Shown here: one piece after another, positions 35,540-48,050 of the stretch | Layout: every line of letters starts with the position of its first letter | How positions within the stretch are numbered: the first letter of the stretch is position 1 | Assembly (NCBI GenBank): GCA_022496805.1 | Contig: CM040106.1 | Location: 558,001 to 622,000, forward strand | Source: Pohlia nutans | Taxonomy: Eukaryota > Streptophyta > Bryopsida > Bryales > Mniaceae | Direction of reading: 5' to 3' | DNA length: 64,000 nucleotides | Translations under genes and position numbers: made by a program | Notes under the pieces: generated by a model | The model's database searches: none | Told to the model about the DNA's origin: nothing | What the model saw: only the letters and a program-made list of their open reading frames with translations

Positions 35540-36425
35540 AAGTTGCAAATAATGTCTACGTTTAAAGTTCATAGAACTTTAAAATTTATGCCACTGTTTA
35601 TTTGATTTATAAGGTTTAAAAAAATTAAAGTACGGAGCCTGCTGTAGTTTAATGCATTCAAAAAATTAGAATGTTTTAATGAAGCAAATTATATGTTGAA
35701 AATGGAGGAACGTACAAGTTGTAAACACATTGAATATGTAAAATGCATGAGAAAATTGAAGTCATCGAATGAATTTAACAATGAATAATTTGTTCAAAAA
35801 TTTAAATTCTAGCACTAGCGTAATTTTTTACTACCAAGTTATATTTAATTAGAACTCTATGTACAACGACTTATAATAACGAACCTTACAAGTTGCAAAT
35901 AATGTCAACTACTAAAATTCATGAGAATTTTAAATTGATGCAAGCCTTTGGTCGCAATATAATGGTTCATTATATTAAAGTATGGTGCTTGCTGTAGTTA
36001 ATACTTTAATTAATGCATTCATTCAATTGTTGTATGACAAGAAATTAAATCTTTGAAATGAAAGAACGGTCAAGTAGTAAGTACTATGAATACGTTAAAT
36101 GCATTATTGATAACATTGAAGTTATGCAAGGATTTGAATGAATGATGTAAAGTGCCAAAAACAATTAAATTTTAACGATGTTGCAACATTTGACACATGC
36201 CATTTTACGTTTAACATTAAACATTACGCATTAAACATTAATAGAATTTGACATTGCCGATGCATGAACAATTTGTGAGTTATGGCAATGTGCTGAGGAA
36301 AAGTCTTCTTCATTTTACTTTCAAAAACAACTATAAACTTTGTCACCTTTGTCAACAAAAACGTTTTATGGTAGATGTCAAAATACACCTCAGATGCCCA
36401 AATTGGACAAAATTTAAGAAAGTTT
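35540..36425. repeat. Long inverted repeat, left arm (about 880 bp)
   Basis: Reverse complement matches 38085-38955 over nearly its whole length, for example GTCAACAAAAACGTTTTATG at 36351 against its inverse at about 38120, and TTTAAAGTTCATAGAACTTT near 35562 against the inverse near 38913. Divergence is perhaps 5-10% with a few indels. The arm includes a sequence related to the B3-gene linker exon (AATTTGACATTGCCGATGCA, compare 37150) and at least two copies of a 300-350-bp satellite-like unit. Confidence 0.9.
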
Positions 36426-37001
36426 TGACGATTTCAAAATTATGACGATCATTTGTAGCGTCTAGTTAACTTTATGTGAAGTACCTACTCAGTTGATGCA
36501 ATTTAGGTCAATTAGACATAATGGGTTTTTTTCCCAAAATCATTAATTTTGACATTATAATATACATGGTGTTAAATAAGTACAACGATTGAATTGGTTT
36601 ATATGATTGTAAATATTCCATTAAAATGTTAAACAAAATTAAATTAAATTAATGATACAAAACAAAGGTCCGGACAGTCACGTGTATACTAGTTTTAAAA
36701 TTGTTGGTCTATAAAATTTAAATTTTACCGCATTAGCAATAATGTTAGACAATTGTTAATTAACAATATATCATTTAAAGACATGACAAAACATTTTCCA
36801 TTGTGAAGTTTAATTTTGACCACGACTATCTCAACACTAAACAAATACAATCGCAAATGAACAAAATATGAACAAAGTCCATTTACTGTCGGAAAAGATA
36901 ATGCATGCTATTCTTGTACAATTGAATCACTTTCAAACTGTTCTAGAGCTAAAGAATTATATAAAGTGTTGGTGGAGATGCTCTTACCAAGACATATTTA
37001 C

Positions 37002-37777
37002 TTGTAGATGTCACTGACTGTGAGCTTCTTTAAAATGCAAGGAAGTATAGAATTCTCTGAAGTTTTTTTCTCATGTGCAAATGCTTCGTTTTCATTAGCT
37101 TTCTGCATTCTTGCATCAGAGTGTTGTGTACATTCATCCTTCGTGTCAAAATTTGACATTGCAGATTCATAAACATTTTGTGAATCATGATGATGTGCAA
37201 AAGATGAATCTTCATTTTCCTGTCTATAATGAAAAAAACTTTCTCAACTTTTGTGTCATTCAATAAATTCAATGCATAAGCTCAATAGGTACATTATCAA
37301 ATAACTTTTTACGTACGTTGCATCTTACAAATTATAAATTTTTATCATGAATTTCAAATTTCTCACCTGTTTGACAAGATGCGATTTTCACAAACTGGAG
37401 GATGAAGCGCTATGGTTGGTGGTGAAGCGCTATGGTTGGAGGTGAAGCCTATGCTTTCATGAGATGACTTTGTTCTCTTTCTTGCTATATGAAAATCATT
37501 TAGACCTTTTTTCGGTGATTGATGAAAGCTCCCACCTATTAGATACACTTCAAATTCGGAATTTGTTATAAGAGAGAACAACAATGTATCGCCTTTCAAG
37601 AACGAATGGAAAGTCACAAAGTCTCTCCGACCACTGTTGAATCGAACTGATACATATTTTGAACGTTCGGTATGAATGATGACTTTCACACTCCATAATT
37701 ATCGATGATTGATATCGAAGTATAGCTCGTTCTACAAGTTTTTGTCCATGCATTCTAATAAAACGTGATGGCAAAAT
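37002..37777 (-). pseudogene. B3 DNA-binding-domain protein (REM-like), two exons visible, frameshifted
   Basis: On the minus strand an exon opens after TTTTTTCAG at 37777 with ILPSRFIRMHGQKLVERAIL, a B3 'L-x-I-P-x-x-F' start. After a one-base slip near 37700 it continues WSVKVIIHTERSKYVSVRF, then GRRDFVTFHSFLKGDTLLF and EVYLI. This is the W-x-V ... G-x-x-x-F-x-x-x-x-x-L-x-x-G-D-x-x-x-F signature of plant B3 domains (ARF/REM/VAL families). The exon ends at AACAG|GTGAGA (37367). The next exon (about 37220-37002) encodes an acidic, His/Asn-rich linker ending SILPCILKKLTVSDIYK, which looks like the start of a second B3 domain ('F-x-K-x-L-T-x-S-D'), followed by a donor CAA|GTAAAT. Multi-B3 architecture is typical of REM proteins. 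The frameshift makes it a likely pseudogene. The first exons are not visible. Confidence 0.6.
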
Positions 37778-38084
37778 CTGAAAAAATATAAAAAGGAAAC
37801 TACATGATAAAACAATCTATCTTGCTATGCAATCCAAAAACATTAAAAGAATGTGAAATTGACCATTCAACACTTATTATGCAAGTAAAGGTTCTAAGTA
37901 CTTTCAAAGCTACTACAAAATAAATATACTATATTTGTTATTTTGGGAGATTTCCGATTCATCAATTTAATGACAGTTTATCTTGAGTCGAGCTAAACTG
38001 CACCCACTGAATGAATACTTCACTGAAACTGGACAAGACAACCAATCGTTTAACTTTTTAACATAAATTACTCAAATGTTGTCC

Positions 38085-38955
38085 AAATTGGGCATATGAG
38101 GTGTATTTTGACATCTACCATAAAACGTTTTTGTTGACAAAGGTGACAAAGTTTACAGTTGTTTTTGAAAGTAAAATGAAGAAGACTTTTCCTCAGCACA
38201 TTGCCATAACTCACAAATTGTTCATGCATCGGCAATGTCAAATTCTATTAATGTTTAATGCGTAATGTTTAATGTTAAACGTAAACTGACATGTGTCAAA
38301 TGTTGCAACATCGTTAAAATTTAATTGTTTTTGGCACTTCACATCATTCATTCAAATCCTTGCATAACTTCAATGTTATCAATAATTCATTTGACGTATT
38401 CATAGTACTTACTACTTGACCGTTCTTTCATTTCAAAGATTTAATTTCTTGTCATACGACAATTGAATGAATGCATTAATTAAAGTATTAACTACAACAA
38501 GCACCGTACTTTAATATAATGAACCATTATATTGCGACCAAAGGCTTGCATCAATTTAAAATTCTCATGAATTTTAGTAGTTGACATTATTTGCAACTTA
38601 TAAGGTTCGTTATTACAAGTCGTTGTACATAGAGTTCTAATTAAATATAACTTGGTAGTAAAAAATTACGCTAGTGCTAGAATTTAAATTTTTGAACAAA
38701 TTATTCATTGTTAAATTCATTCGATGACTTCAATTTTCTCATGCATTTTACATATTCAATGTGTTTACAACTTGTACGTTCCTTCATTTTCAACATATAA
38801 TTTGCTTCATTAAAACATTCTAATTTTTTGAATGCATTAAACTACAGCAGGCTCCGTACTTTAATTTTTTTAAACCTTATAAATTATATAAACGGTGGCA
38901 TAAATTTTAAAGTTCCCATGAATTTTAAACGTACACATTACTTGCATCTTCCCAA
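38085..38955. repeat. Long inverted repeat, right arm
   Basis: Partner of 35540-36425. The inner edges are near 36425 and 38085, leaving a 1.66-kb loop that holds the B3 exons. The arm carries tandem satellite-like units at about 38500-38600 and 38845-38955. Confidence 0.9.
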
Positions 38956-39114
38956 AATCATGAAATTTTATCATTACAATGAATATGGTGATTAACTCCC
39001 TGAACCATGAATTGTTACAAGTAACTTATTCATGCAAAATCTTCTAAGAATAGAGTCAAGATTTGACCAGAAGCAGTTTTTTGTTTACCAGCTCGGATTT
39101 AACAAACCCCTTGC

Positions 39115-39925
39115 GCACCACCGCTGTTGCTAAGAGGGTCTTTTCAAAATATAAATCTTCTTTTGCAATTAGGGAAGCACTTCAGCACTCAATGACGTAA
39201 GCTCCTTGCGTTTCTCTATGGCAGGATGGATTAGGAATTTCTGTCATTGTCATGTGCAAACAGTTAGTGTAGCCTTCTTGTTAATCCTCACAACTATTTC
39301 ATCTTAGTGTATCTATTTTCTTCAAAACTATCAAATCAAATCGAAAAAATCAAGTAAACATAAATTACTTATCAAAATGCTATAATTGTTTAAAGTGCAT
39401 ATATTGTACAATTGCTTCAATTTGTACATGAGTTAGAAATGGTGCTCAATTTATTTCTATTCTCATTGTTCATTGTGGTTCCTATCACCGCTCATTATCA
39501 GTCACCAATTCTTTAGGAAGTGTTAAAATGTGCATCAAAACTAATGTTTGGATTATCAACTCAAGTTTTTTATCCGTCGCATCCTAAAAGTGAAGATCTT
39601 TTTTTAAAACTGAAGCTTTTTGTATTTTAAACTACTTGTTAACTTACTTAATGGCGTTTTTGTCCTTCAATGACTGAACAAGATTGGCTCTTAACAGACC
39701 GGTTATGTAATCCGTCTGAAACTTGATTAGTTCTGTACAATTATCTGCAAATCATAGAGTAACCCTTAACCGTAAGAGAGAGTGTAACACACAAAATGTT
39801 TATACTAACTAACCCCTAGTTACTCTTTTCAATTTGTGAAGCGCTTTGGCACTCTATGATATAAGCTTCTTGTGTTTGGCCATTGATGAACCATGTTTTT
39901 GAAATTGTCCATTTCGGACGATAAC
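39115..39925 (-). pseudogene. Two related degenerate exon-like fragments near the B3 gene
   Basis: Minus-strand blocks at about 39925-39830 (QEAYIIECQSASQI) and 39250-39120 (QGAYVIEC, a stop, SASLIAKEDLYFEKTLLAT) are about 80% identical at the nucleotide level over 50 bp. The second runs into YFEKTL, which may be another B3-domain start. Probably tandemly duplicated, decayed exons of the same gene family. Too short to be sure. Confidence 0.35.
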
Positions 39926-40059
39926 ATTAAATGGATGCAGAGATTTAATTCTATGGTTGGTACCACAACGCTCGATCGTAGAAAAGTAATTCGCGGTAGG
40001 CGATGAAAATGAAGAGTAAGTAATGTCATGAATTTTTTTAATTCAAAACGCTATGTGTA

Positions 40060-40800
40060 ATCTTTACACTTATAAAAGCGATACGTATTTTCATTCATTG
40101 GTTTGAAAAAATATCGCTACAGACTGCTAAATTTTAAATTTTAAAGTCACTATGCATCATAACGAATCGTGCATGGCTTTATGTTCTTTAAGTTTTAACT
40201 TATTCAAAATATTTTCAACTTCTACGTTGTCTGCCTTCACATTTTTTATTTTCTTTGCTATAATTTTTTAAATGATGCATTGCAAATAAATACTGCAAGC
40301 ACTGTGTTTTTTTTGTAAACGTTATAAATTTTACATACGGGTGCAAAAATCTTAAGTTCTCACGAGTTTTACTTATAAAAAGTATTTTCAACTTGTGGGT
40401 TTTTAATACCTTTAAAGTCCTAAATCACTGAGTCAATTATTTAATAAGGATTTTTAAAATATGGTATTAGGTTTTCATAAAATATGGTAATTTTAAATAC
40501 TTAGAACTTAACTGTGCGGTGATTTTTTTCATACATTCAATTGCCTTCTTTATAAATTAATCTTTAGATTAATCGAAAGTATAAAATTATCGCAAACGCT
40601 GTATTTTATCTTTTGTAAACGTCATAAATCATACACACGTTTGCAAAAATCTAATATTCTCATGAATTCTACATATTGAAACTGTTTTCGACTTATGGTT
40701 TTTTGTTTACTTTTGAACTACTAAATCGCTTAATGAATTATTTGCTTGTGTTCAATAAAATACATGTAGCACTAAATTTTAAGTCATTGTAACATAAATT
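40060..40800 (+). repeat. Tandem 290-300-bp repeat related to the inverted-repeat arms
   Basis: Two direct copies share GTAAACGTTATAAATTTTAC or GTAAACGTCATAAATCATAC, TGCAAAAATCT, TTCTCA(C/T)GA(G/A)TT and CAACTTGTGG or CGACTTATGG (at about 40310-40405 and 40610-40710). The same order of words appears in the arms at 38500-38600 and, inverted, at 35540-35640. Confidence 0.6.
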
Positions 40801-41460
40801 CATATTTATTAGTATAAGTGTTTGAAAATTTTGATTTTTTCTTCTAAAGATGTACTTTAGAAGGTGAAGCGATTATTAAACTTATTAAGTAGTGAGCACT
40901 TTAACGTATAGCTAAAAATAAACTAGTTCAATAAAAAAGTTTGAATGTATAGTTTGAATTAGATCTGAAAGGGTGGCATTACAGAGCAAAGGCCCTTCAT
41001 CTAAAGAATTGGATGGAAAACATTGAGGTATCAGTCGGAATTGAAGAATTATTTCCATGGACGAATGATTTTTTGGGTGTCCAGGGTTAAACCTGAACAT
41101 GGGATAGCGTGTCGTAAATAAATGTATTGAAAAATAATAAGGCATATGTTTCATAGGAATATGTAGTATATATAAAAATTTGGAGTAGCACGTGTCATGA
41201 CTTTTTCAGCAGTAAATGGGCAATTAATATCACCTACCTCGGCGGTGTAAAAACAGCAGGCTACAGTTGCCCGCTCTTGTCAGATATTAGCCCCCAAAAA
41301 GGCACATTCACTGTAAAGGGACTCGGAGTCCTCATCACCGGCTGTGAACAACAAATTTGAAATCGACCATTTGAACACGTTGATTCCATTCCCGCTGAAA
41401 TTTTCCCGCCAATTCGCCTATAAGTGCATTTGCGGAAACGGGGGCGACCTTTTTCCATTC

Positions 41461-41470
41461 GGTCTCATGC
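41461..41470. repeat. 10-bp target-site duplication, left copy
   Basis: GGTCTCATGC, identical to 48041-48050. The two copies bound the 41471-48040 element. Confidence 0.9.
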
Positions 41471-41600
41471 AGGGTTGTTCATCGTGTCGTGTCGGATAGA
41501 AATCCCAGCACAATGTCGTGTCATGCCGGCATGATGTCGTGCCGGCAGTATGCTGGATCGTGTCGGGGTCATGCCGGCCCGATTTTTTACTGGGTAATTT
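41465..41600 (+). repeat. CGTGTCG/GCCGGCA-rich left terminal region
   Basis: Multiple overlapping copies of CGTGTCG, ATGCCGGC and CGTGCCGGCA. An inverted, similarly composed block lies at 47960-48040. These probably represent the extended terminal inverted repeats or transposase-binding subterminal repeats. Confidence 0.7.
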
Positions 41601-41699
41601 TTTTTTGACTTTTACCCCACATGTCGACACGTCAGTATCTGACATGGACTACTTGATGATGTGGAATTCTGGTGAAATTAAGGTCGTTCAATAAGTTTA

Positions 41700-42600
41700 G
41701 ATGGTTTTACCCATCCACCCTACCCCGACTGCCCCCTCTGTCTGCTCCTCCCCCGTCTGCCGTGGCAGTCGGCTTGAGGCAGTCGGGAGTTGAAAAGGTG
41801 CATTTGGAAGTTGAAAGGGGTAGTTAAGTAAAAACAATTGGAAGTTGAAAAGGGGCAGATGCAGTCGGACCAAGGCACAGGCAGTCGGACAGAGAGGCAG
41901 TCTGACAAAGGCAGTGGGGAGTTGAAAGGGGACATTTGAAAGTTGGAAGGGCTAGACATGGTGAAAGTAGTCGAGAAATAAAAGGAGGCAGTCGGTTGGA
42001 GGTTGGAAGCAGTTGGTTGGTTAGAAGCAACGAAAGGTAGTCGAGAGTTGAAAGGGGAATTGGTAAAATCAATTGAGAAGGCAGTTGGGAGTTGTCATAG
42101 TATCATTTGGGCTAAAGAATGTTTAGAATTGAAAAGGAACAATCGGATTAGAGGCTCAAAAGTTGAAAGGCAATTCAAAAGTTGAAAAGCAATTCAAAAG
42201 TTGAAACGCAAATTAAGAGTTGAAAGTAGTCAATCTAAACACACAGTCGGGCAAAAAAACATTTGGGAGTCAAAGGGAGACAATCATACTAGAAGCACTT
42301 GAAGGAAGTGAGCTAGAAGTTGGGAATTGAAAGGAGCAACGAGGTTGAAGGAAATCTAGAGTTAAATGGGAGAGTAGGGCTAAGGTCAGTTGGAAGTTGA
42401 AAGGGGCAATTGGACTAAAAGGAGTCCAAACTTGAAAGGAGGAGTAGGACTAGAAGCAAGTCAAGAATTGAAAAGTAGTTGGTCAAGAGCTAGGAGTTGA
42501 AGGGAACATTAATGGTAGAAGTAGTTTAAGAGTTGAGGAGTTCAAGGGGCATTGAGGTTAGGAGTTGGGACTTGAAAGGGCTAAAGGAGTAAAATGGAAG
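41700..42600 (+). repeat. GGCAGTCGGGAGTTGAAAGG degenerate minisatellite, block 1
   Basis: Around 30 imperfect units of about 20-30 bp (GGCAGTCGG / GAGTTGAAAGGG / GGACTAGA), progressively degenerating rightward. Overlapping Leu/Pro/Ser-rich frames on the minus strand are repeat artefacts. Confidence 0.85.
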
Positions 42601-43139
42601 TATGCATAGCTCCAATTGGGGTACCCCTCTTTTTACATGACAAATAGGTGAATTTTGCTTCTAAACTTCCACATTTTATTGAATTTTTTCATTTCAACTG
42701 ACTAAAATTATTATTTTTTAAATCAAAAAATCATTCACATCTCGATGAAATTAAATACTTCAAGTTCAAGTTCAACCTTTTAATTGAATACATAACTTTT
42801 CATATTTTTATGCTTGTTGGAATATGATTCCTAATAATCTAAAATGAACATTTGCAAGCATTGTATCTAAAATTTGTACCAAAATGACATCATTTGATAT
42901 TTTAAATAATTTTTTTGAATGTTTATTGGTAGATAGGAAAAACATTGATCTTTAAACATAAAATCTCTTTTAAAATGTTTAAAACTCTTCAATTTTGACA
43001 TGAATTTTTTCTTAAGAACTTCATGAGTGTAGGAAATCAAAACCACATTTGGTAGATTCATTTTCTATTTTCTTTTATTAATAAGAACATAATCAAAGTT
43101 GCTATAGAGGCTCATTTAAGAGTTAAGACGGTCTTTTGG

Positions 43140-43720
43140 AGTACCCCGAGTGGAACTATGCCCGAGTATGGCAGTAGGGAATTAAAAGAAGCAATTGGGC
43201 TAAAGGAAGTTCAGACTTCAAAGGGGAATATGACTAAAGACATTGGTAGTTGAAAGAGGGGCAGTCGGGAGCTCAAAGGGGCAGTCGGGCTAGGGGTGGT
43301 CGGGAGTTGAAAGGAGGTAGTCGGACTAGAGGCAGTCGGGAGTTGAAAAGGGAGTTCAATAGTGAAACTGTAATTATACCTAGAGCTTTTAATGTTTTTG
43401 TCAGACTATATTAATGATGAATTGACTTAACTTTTGTTTTTCGTCACTTCCAAAATAAGCCCTGTTCGGGGACACACGAAAGGAAACACTACTCATACAA
43501 AGGTGGCTTCTTGGTTTTGAGCCCAATAGCTCCCTGACTGCCCATCCGACTGCTGCTCCCGACTGCCCCACCCCCGATTGCCTCCATCTGCCCTTCACCC
43601 TTGTAATGTAATCCTGAACTACCCCACCCGACTGCCCAATTCCGACTGCCCAATTTTGCCGACTGCCCCATTTCGCCGACTGCCTAGCATCCGAACAAAT
43701 GTTTTGAATTCAAAAACCAC
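43140..43720. repeat. Same minisatellite, block 2, with an orientation switch
   Basis: Plus-oriented units (GCAGTCGGGAGTTGAAAG) run at about 43165-43350, then complementary units (CCGACTGCCC) at 43500-43685. The switch in the middle makes a potential large hairpin. A further minus-oriented patch lies at 44870-44945. Confidence 0.8.
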
Positions 43721-44095
43721 AAATCCATCTCCATACCACATCTCTCCACTCCAACTTTGCTCAAGAGACACGTCAGAATAGAATAACAGGTATAGAATGA
43801 AGAATTTTAAATCCATAATCACGTTGAACAAAAAACTATATACCTAAAGCTTTTAATTTTTAATTCAGACTGAATTAATGATGAATTGACTTAATATTTG
43901 TTTTTAGTCACTTCCATAATGCGCCTTGTCAAGGGGCACATGGAGGGAAAGACTACCCAAACAAAGTTGGATTCTTGGTTTTGGATCCAGCAACTCTCTG
44001 TCTGCCACTCCCGATTGCCCTGACTGCCTAGCATCCGTACATCATTAATTAGAAAACCAAAAGTCCCTCTTTATACAATATCTCTCCATAGAGCA

Positions 44096-44680
44096 TCCTA
44101 GAAGGCATATTATATAATCTATTAAGCTATGGATATAATTATATCGATTTCTAATATAAAACACATGTGTCATATCATTTGAATGATGGTAGAACATCGT
44201 GGAAGGAATATTCTATAATATAGTAAGCTTTGGATATAATTATATATTTATATGCCCATTTTCTAATATAGAACACATGTCGCATGTCATTTGGATGATG
44301 GTAGAACATCGTGGAATGCATATTCTATAATATTGTAAGCTCTTGATATAGTTATATGTCCAGTTCTAATATAAAACACATGTCACATATCATTTAGATG
44401 ATGGTAAAATATTATGGAAGGCATATTATATAATCTATTAAGCGTTGAATATAATTATATGCCCATTTCTAATTTAAAAAACATGTCGCATATCATTTGG
44501 ATGATGGTAGAACATCGTGAAAGGCATATTACATAGTTTATTAATCTTTGGATATAATTATATGCCTATGTCTAATATAAGACACATGTGGCATAAAAGC
44601 CGGATGATGGTATAATATTGTGGAAGGTGTATTATATAATCTGTTAAGCCCTGGATATAGTTATATGCCCATTTTTAACC
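44096..44680 (+). repeat. Satellite-like tandem repeat, 105-115-bp unit, about 5-6 copies
   Basis: Units contain GATGATGGTAGAACATCGTG, GAAGGCATATTATATAATCT, TGGATATAATTATATGCCCA and TTCTAATATAAAACACATGT in fixed order, with junctions near 44186, 44296, 44397, 44502 and 44605. Confidence 0.85.
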
Positions 44681-47029
44681 CTAAACCCTCAAACATATCT
44701 TAAAAATAATTGTAACTTCAAGTAGAATAATAACATGAGAGACGTTTAGGAACTTAAAATAAATAGGTCATTGTTACTTATAAAATGACATGGGTGAAGT
44801 GTAGACATCATTCAAATTATGTGAAATACGTGATTCAAATAAAAGAAAGACATGTACTAATACACAAATGCCGACTGCCCCCTTTCAACTCCCGACTGCC
44901 TATAGTCCGATTGCCCCTTTTCAACTCCCGATTGCCTATAGTCCATAGGTTTCATATGATATAAATTCATATTATAAATTTAGAATGTGAGAGAGCAATG
45001 TTTGCATAGAAATTCTAAAGATATGAAGAGTTTTTTCAAGAGTAGCTTTGATATCCTTTGTGATGTTTAATGCACAACGTTGTGAAGTTTATCAAATTTT
45101 AGTTGCTAATTTGAACAAGATTCATGCTTAAAATTTAGCGTAGTTGATTGATATAATTGTTCTCTTAAATGGGAATAAAAATTAGATTTCCTACATGGAG
45201 TAGAGATTTATAGACTCTTGAAACCTAAGTGTCACCCAAGTATTGTATGAGTAGCTTTAATGTTACAATGTAGTGCATGTATATATTCTTGATATATTTT
45301 ACATTGTAATATAAAAAGAGCATCCTAGGAATCTGGATTTTCTCTACAAAGCATAGATGAAAGCTTAGTAAAGTGAATCAACATTGATCCCTATGAGAAA
45401 GCAACAATGCACGGTCAAAAAATTCATTAACATTTTATTTTTTGTAATACCTTTTTTTGCTGATAAAATAAAAGACATGATGTATAACAAAGCTTGACAA
45501 AGAGTATTGAAAATTTCATCTTCAATAATTATTTATGTATATTGTAATGACATTGAAGTAGTTTAAATTGAAAAAGTAATTTTGAACGAAATTGAAAAGT
45601 TGATATAAATGAAGTTGAAAATGCATTAAATATATATTTTTCAAGATCTTTTTGTTTGGAGCCCTCAAATACACAATGGACTTAAAGAATATAAAATTCA
45701 CGTTGATATTAAATATGATTTAGTTCATCAAATTTGCTCCCAAAATTGGATATGGACATCATTTTTGAGTTCTAGTTTTAGTAATTTTTTTAAATGATTC
45801 TTACTTTGAAACTTTGGATTCAATTACTTATAAGAACAACATAGGGCGCCATGAAATTAGAACCAATAGAAAAGAAAATTTGATACTCTTTTATAGCCGC
45901 TTTGACCAAAACATTGTAATTTGAACTTGGTTGATCAACTTTTTTGTACACAATATCATGCTTTCACCCGCATGTTAATCCCTAATTGCGCCAACGTTCA
46001 TTTTAATTTTTTTCGGGAGTACTTTCACCTTTGGAGAGTTGCAACTTTTGCATATAGTGTTAGGTTTTAATGAAATTTTGGAAAACCCCCCTCATGATGT
46101 CTAGGTCTATGTTAGAAACTTTGTATCAATCCAAGATGTATTAAAATTATGGGAATCATTTGAAAACACAGGTTTTAATTTAGGAAAACTTTTGTGAATT
46201 ATAAAGACTAGAACTTCAAGGGCTTGTTTCTTCCTCATTCAATGTCTGTTTCTATTAAAATTGTAGCATTGGATTTTCCTTGAAGTCTAGTTACTACGGT
46301 AAAATTTTCATTTCAGCCCAAGTTGTTCTAATTTCTTGTAAGTCATTTAATGCACATGTCTCTTTTGGACACTTTTTGCTTTATGGATCAAGTGGGTCAC
46401 TTTTAGGGCCATTTTAGGATAAATCAATTTTTTTCCAAAAGATTTTTTTGGTACTAATGTATTTATATGATGATTTTGAACCACTTTGTAGTTTAAATTT
46501 TTTCATTTGAGGATTTTTGAGATTAGATATCTTTAAAGTATTTCTAGGAAAATTTCAGCATCCTCTTTCAAAACTAAAACATGATGATCTTGCAATTGAT
46601 GAGGCCAAATGACTCCGAATCTAATCCACGCAATCTGCAACATGTATACTACAAGATTGTACGGTTGAGACTTCTATATATCACTTCAATTTTTATCTAT
46701 GGCACATCAAAAGCAATAATATTTTTATCACTAATTTTTTTTCAATCCTGTAGGGGTTAAAGTAGCAAAATTGCTAAACTCTCTCTAGAAAAAAAGAATT
46801 TTTAGTGAAGGTTGTTGGGGTACTGAGAGCCTTTTTTAGGAGGGTTTAATAATAGAGGTTTATTTCTATTCAAGCATGATTGTGACTATGGTAACAAGGA
46901 CCAAGGCCCATGTCAAATTAATCAAACTAAACATTTTCATGGTTGGTCAAACAAAACATTATTTGAAGTAATAATTGAATAATTGTTTGTGTCAGAAAAA
47001 TTCAGCCAAACAATCTACAAATAATGTGG

Positions 47030-47765
47030 TAAACAATTGGACTAGAGGCACTCAAGAGTTGGAAGTTGAAAGGGGAGTTTAAGCTAAAAATAATCGGGAG
47101 TTGAAAGGGGGCAATCGAGAGTTGAAGGGAAAAAATGGGCTAGAAGCATAGTTGAAGGGGGGTAGTCGGATGCATTTAGCTAAAGGCAGTCAGAGTTGAA
47201 AAGGGGTAGTTCGTTAGAGGCAGTCACTTTGAAAATTTGTATCAATTTGAATATTGGGAATTAAATTGCGAAAATTTGTGCATTTGTTCAAAGATACATA
47301 GAGGCAGTTGGGAGTTGAACGGACAATTGCAATATGAGGAGTCCGAGAAATTAGATTAGAAGCATTGGGTAGTTGAAAAAAGGCAGTCGGGCTAGAGGCA
47401 GTCGGGATAGGCAGATAGAGCAGTCGGACTAGGCGGTCGGGAGTTGAAAAGGCAATTGAATAATAATAAAGGGTAAATACTAGAGGCAGTCGGGGCAGTC
47501 GGACTAGGCAGTCACGGCAGTTGGACTAGGCAGTCGGGATAGACAAAGGCAGAGAGAACATGACAGACGACAAAGAGGGCAGATGGGGAGGGGCAGACGG
47601 GAAGGGGCAGACGGATGACGGGCAGACGGGTTGAGGCAGTCGGAAAGGGGCCGTTGGATTGGGGCGGTCGGCAGGGGCGGATGGATCTAAGCCGTAGGAT
47701 TGAAGCAGTCGGCAGGAGTGGGGGCAGTCAGGAGGCATGGCAGTCAGAGGGCAGGGGCATTCCAG
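47030..47765 (+). repeat. Same minisatellite, block 3
   Basis: GGCAGTCGGGAGTTGAAAAG and GGGGCAGACGGGAAGGGGCA-type units, becoming GC-rich toward the right end of the element. Confidence 0.85.
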
Positions 47766-48040
47766 AGTGAGGCAAGCGGACTGAGGGTAAAAAATTTACC
47801 CGGGACCACATAGCCACGTAGGACACGACTTCCAAGGGGTCCTACGTGGACATGCCACATGTGTTGCTTAAGCCACGTATAGCTTGCAAGGTGGCACAAA
47901 GGTAACTGTTTTAACCCTACTTGGTGAAAAGACTAGCTGCAGTCTAGGTTGACCCTATTGTGTCGTGCCGGAGGGGTCCGACACGACATAATCGGCACAA
48001 CACGGCACGACGCGGCATGATCGGCATGATGAACAACCTT

Positions 48041-48050
48041 GGTCTCATGC
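48041..48050. repeat. 10-bp target-site duplication, right copy
   Basis: GGTCTCATGC, identical to 41461-41470. Confidence 0.9.

Larger units (their letters stand above)
41471..48040. mobile_element. Mutator-like (MULE-type) element, 6,570 bp, no transposase seen
   Basis: The left end is AGGGTTGTTCATCGTGTCGT and the right end (minus strand) is AAGGTTGTTCATCATGCCGA: 12 of the first 13 bases match, followed by CGTGTCG or CGTGCCG repeats in both. A perfect 10-bp direct repeat flanks it. TSDs of 9-11 bp are characteristic of the Mutator superfamily. The interior holds degenerate GGCAGTCGGGAGTTGAAAGG minisatellite blocks near both ends, a 110-bp satellite and about 3 kb of AT-rich filler. No transposase, zinc finger or MULE domain frame is recognisable, so it is non-autonomous or too decayed. 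Precise removal would join 41470 to 48051, so flanking sequences on the two sides were once contiguous. Confidence 0.8.

Noticed and set aside
41720..42072. Leu/Pro/Ser-rich minus-strand proteins
   Set aside because: Translations of the GGCAGTCGGGAGTTGAAAGG minisatellite.
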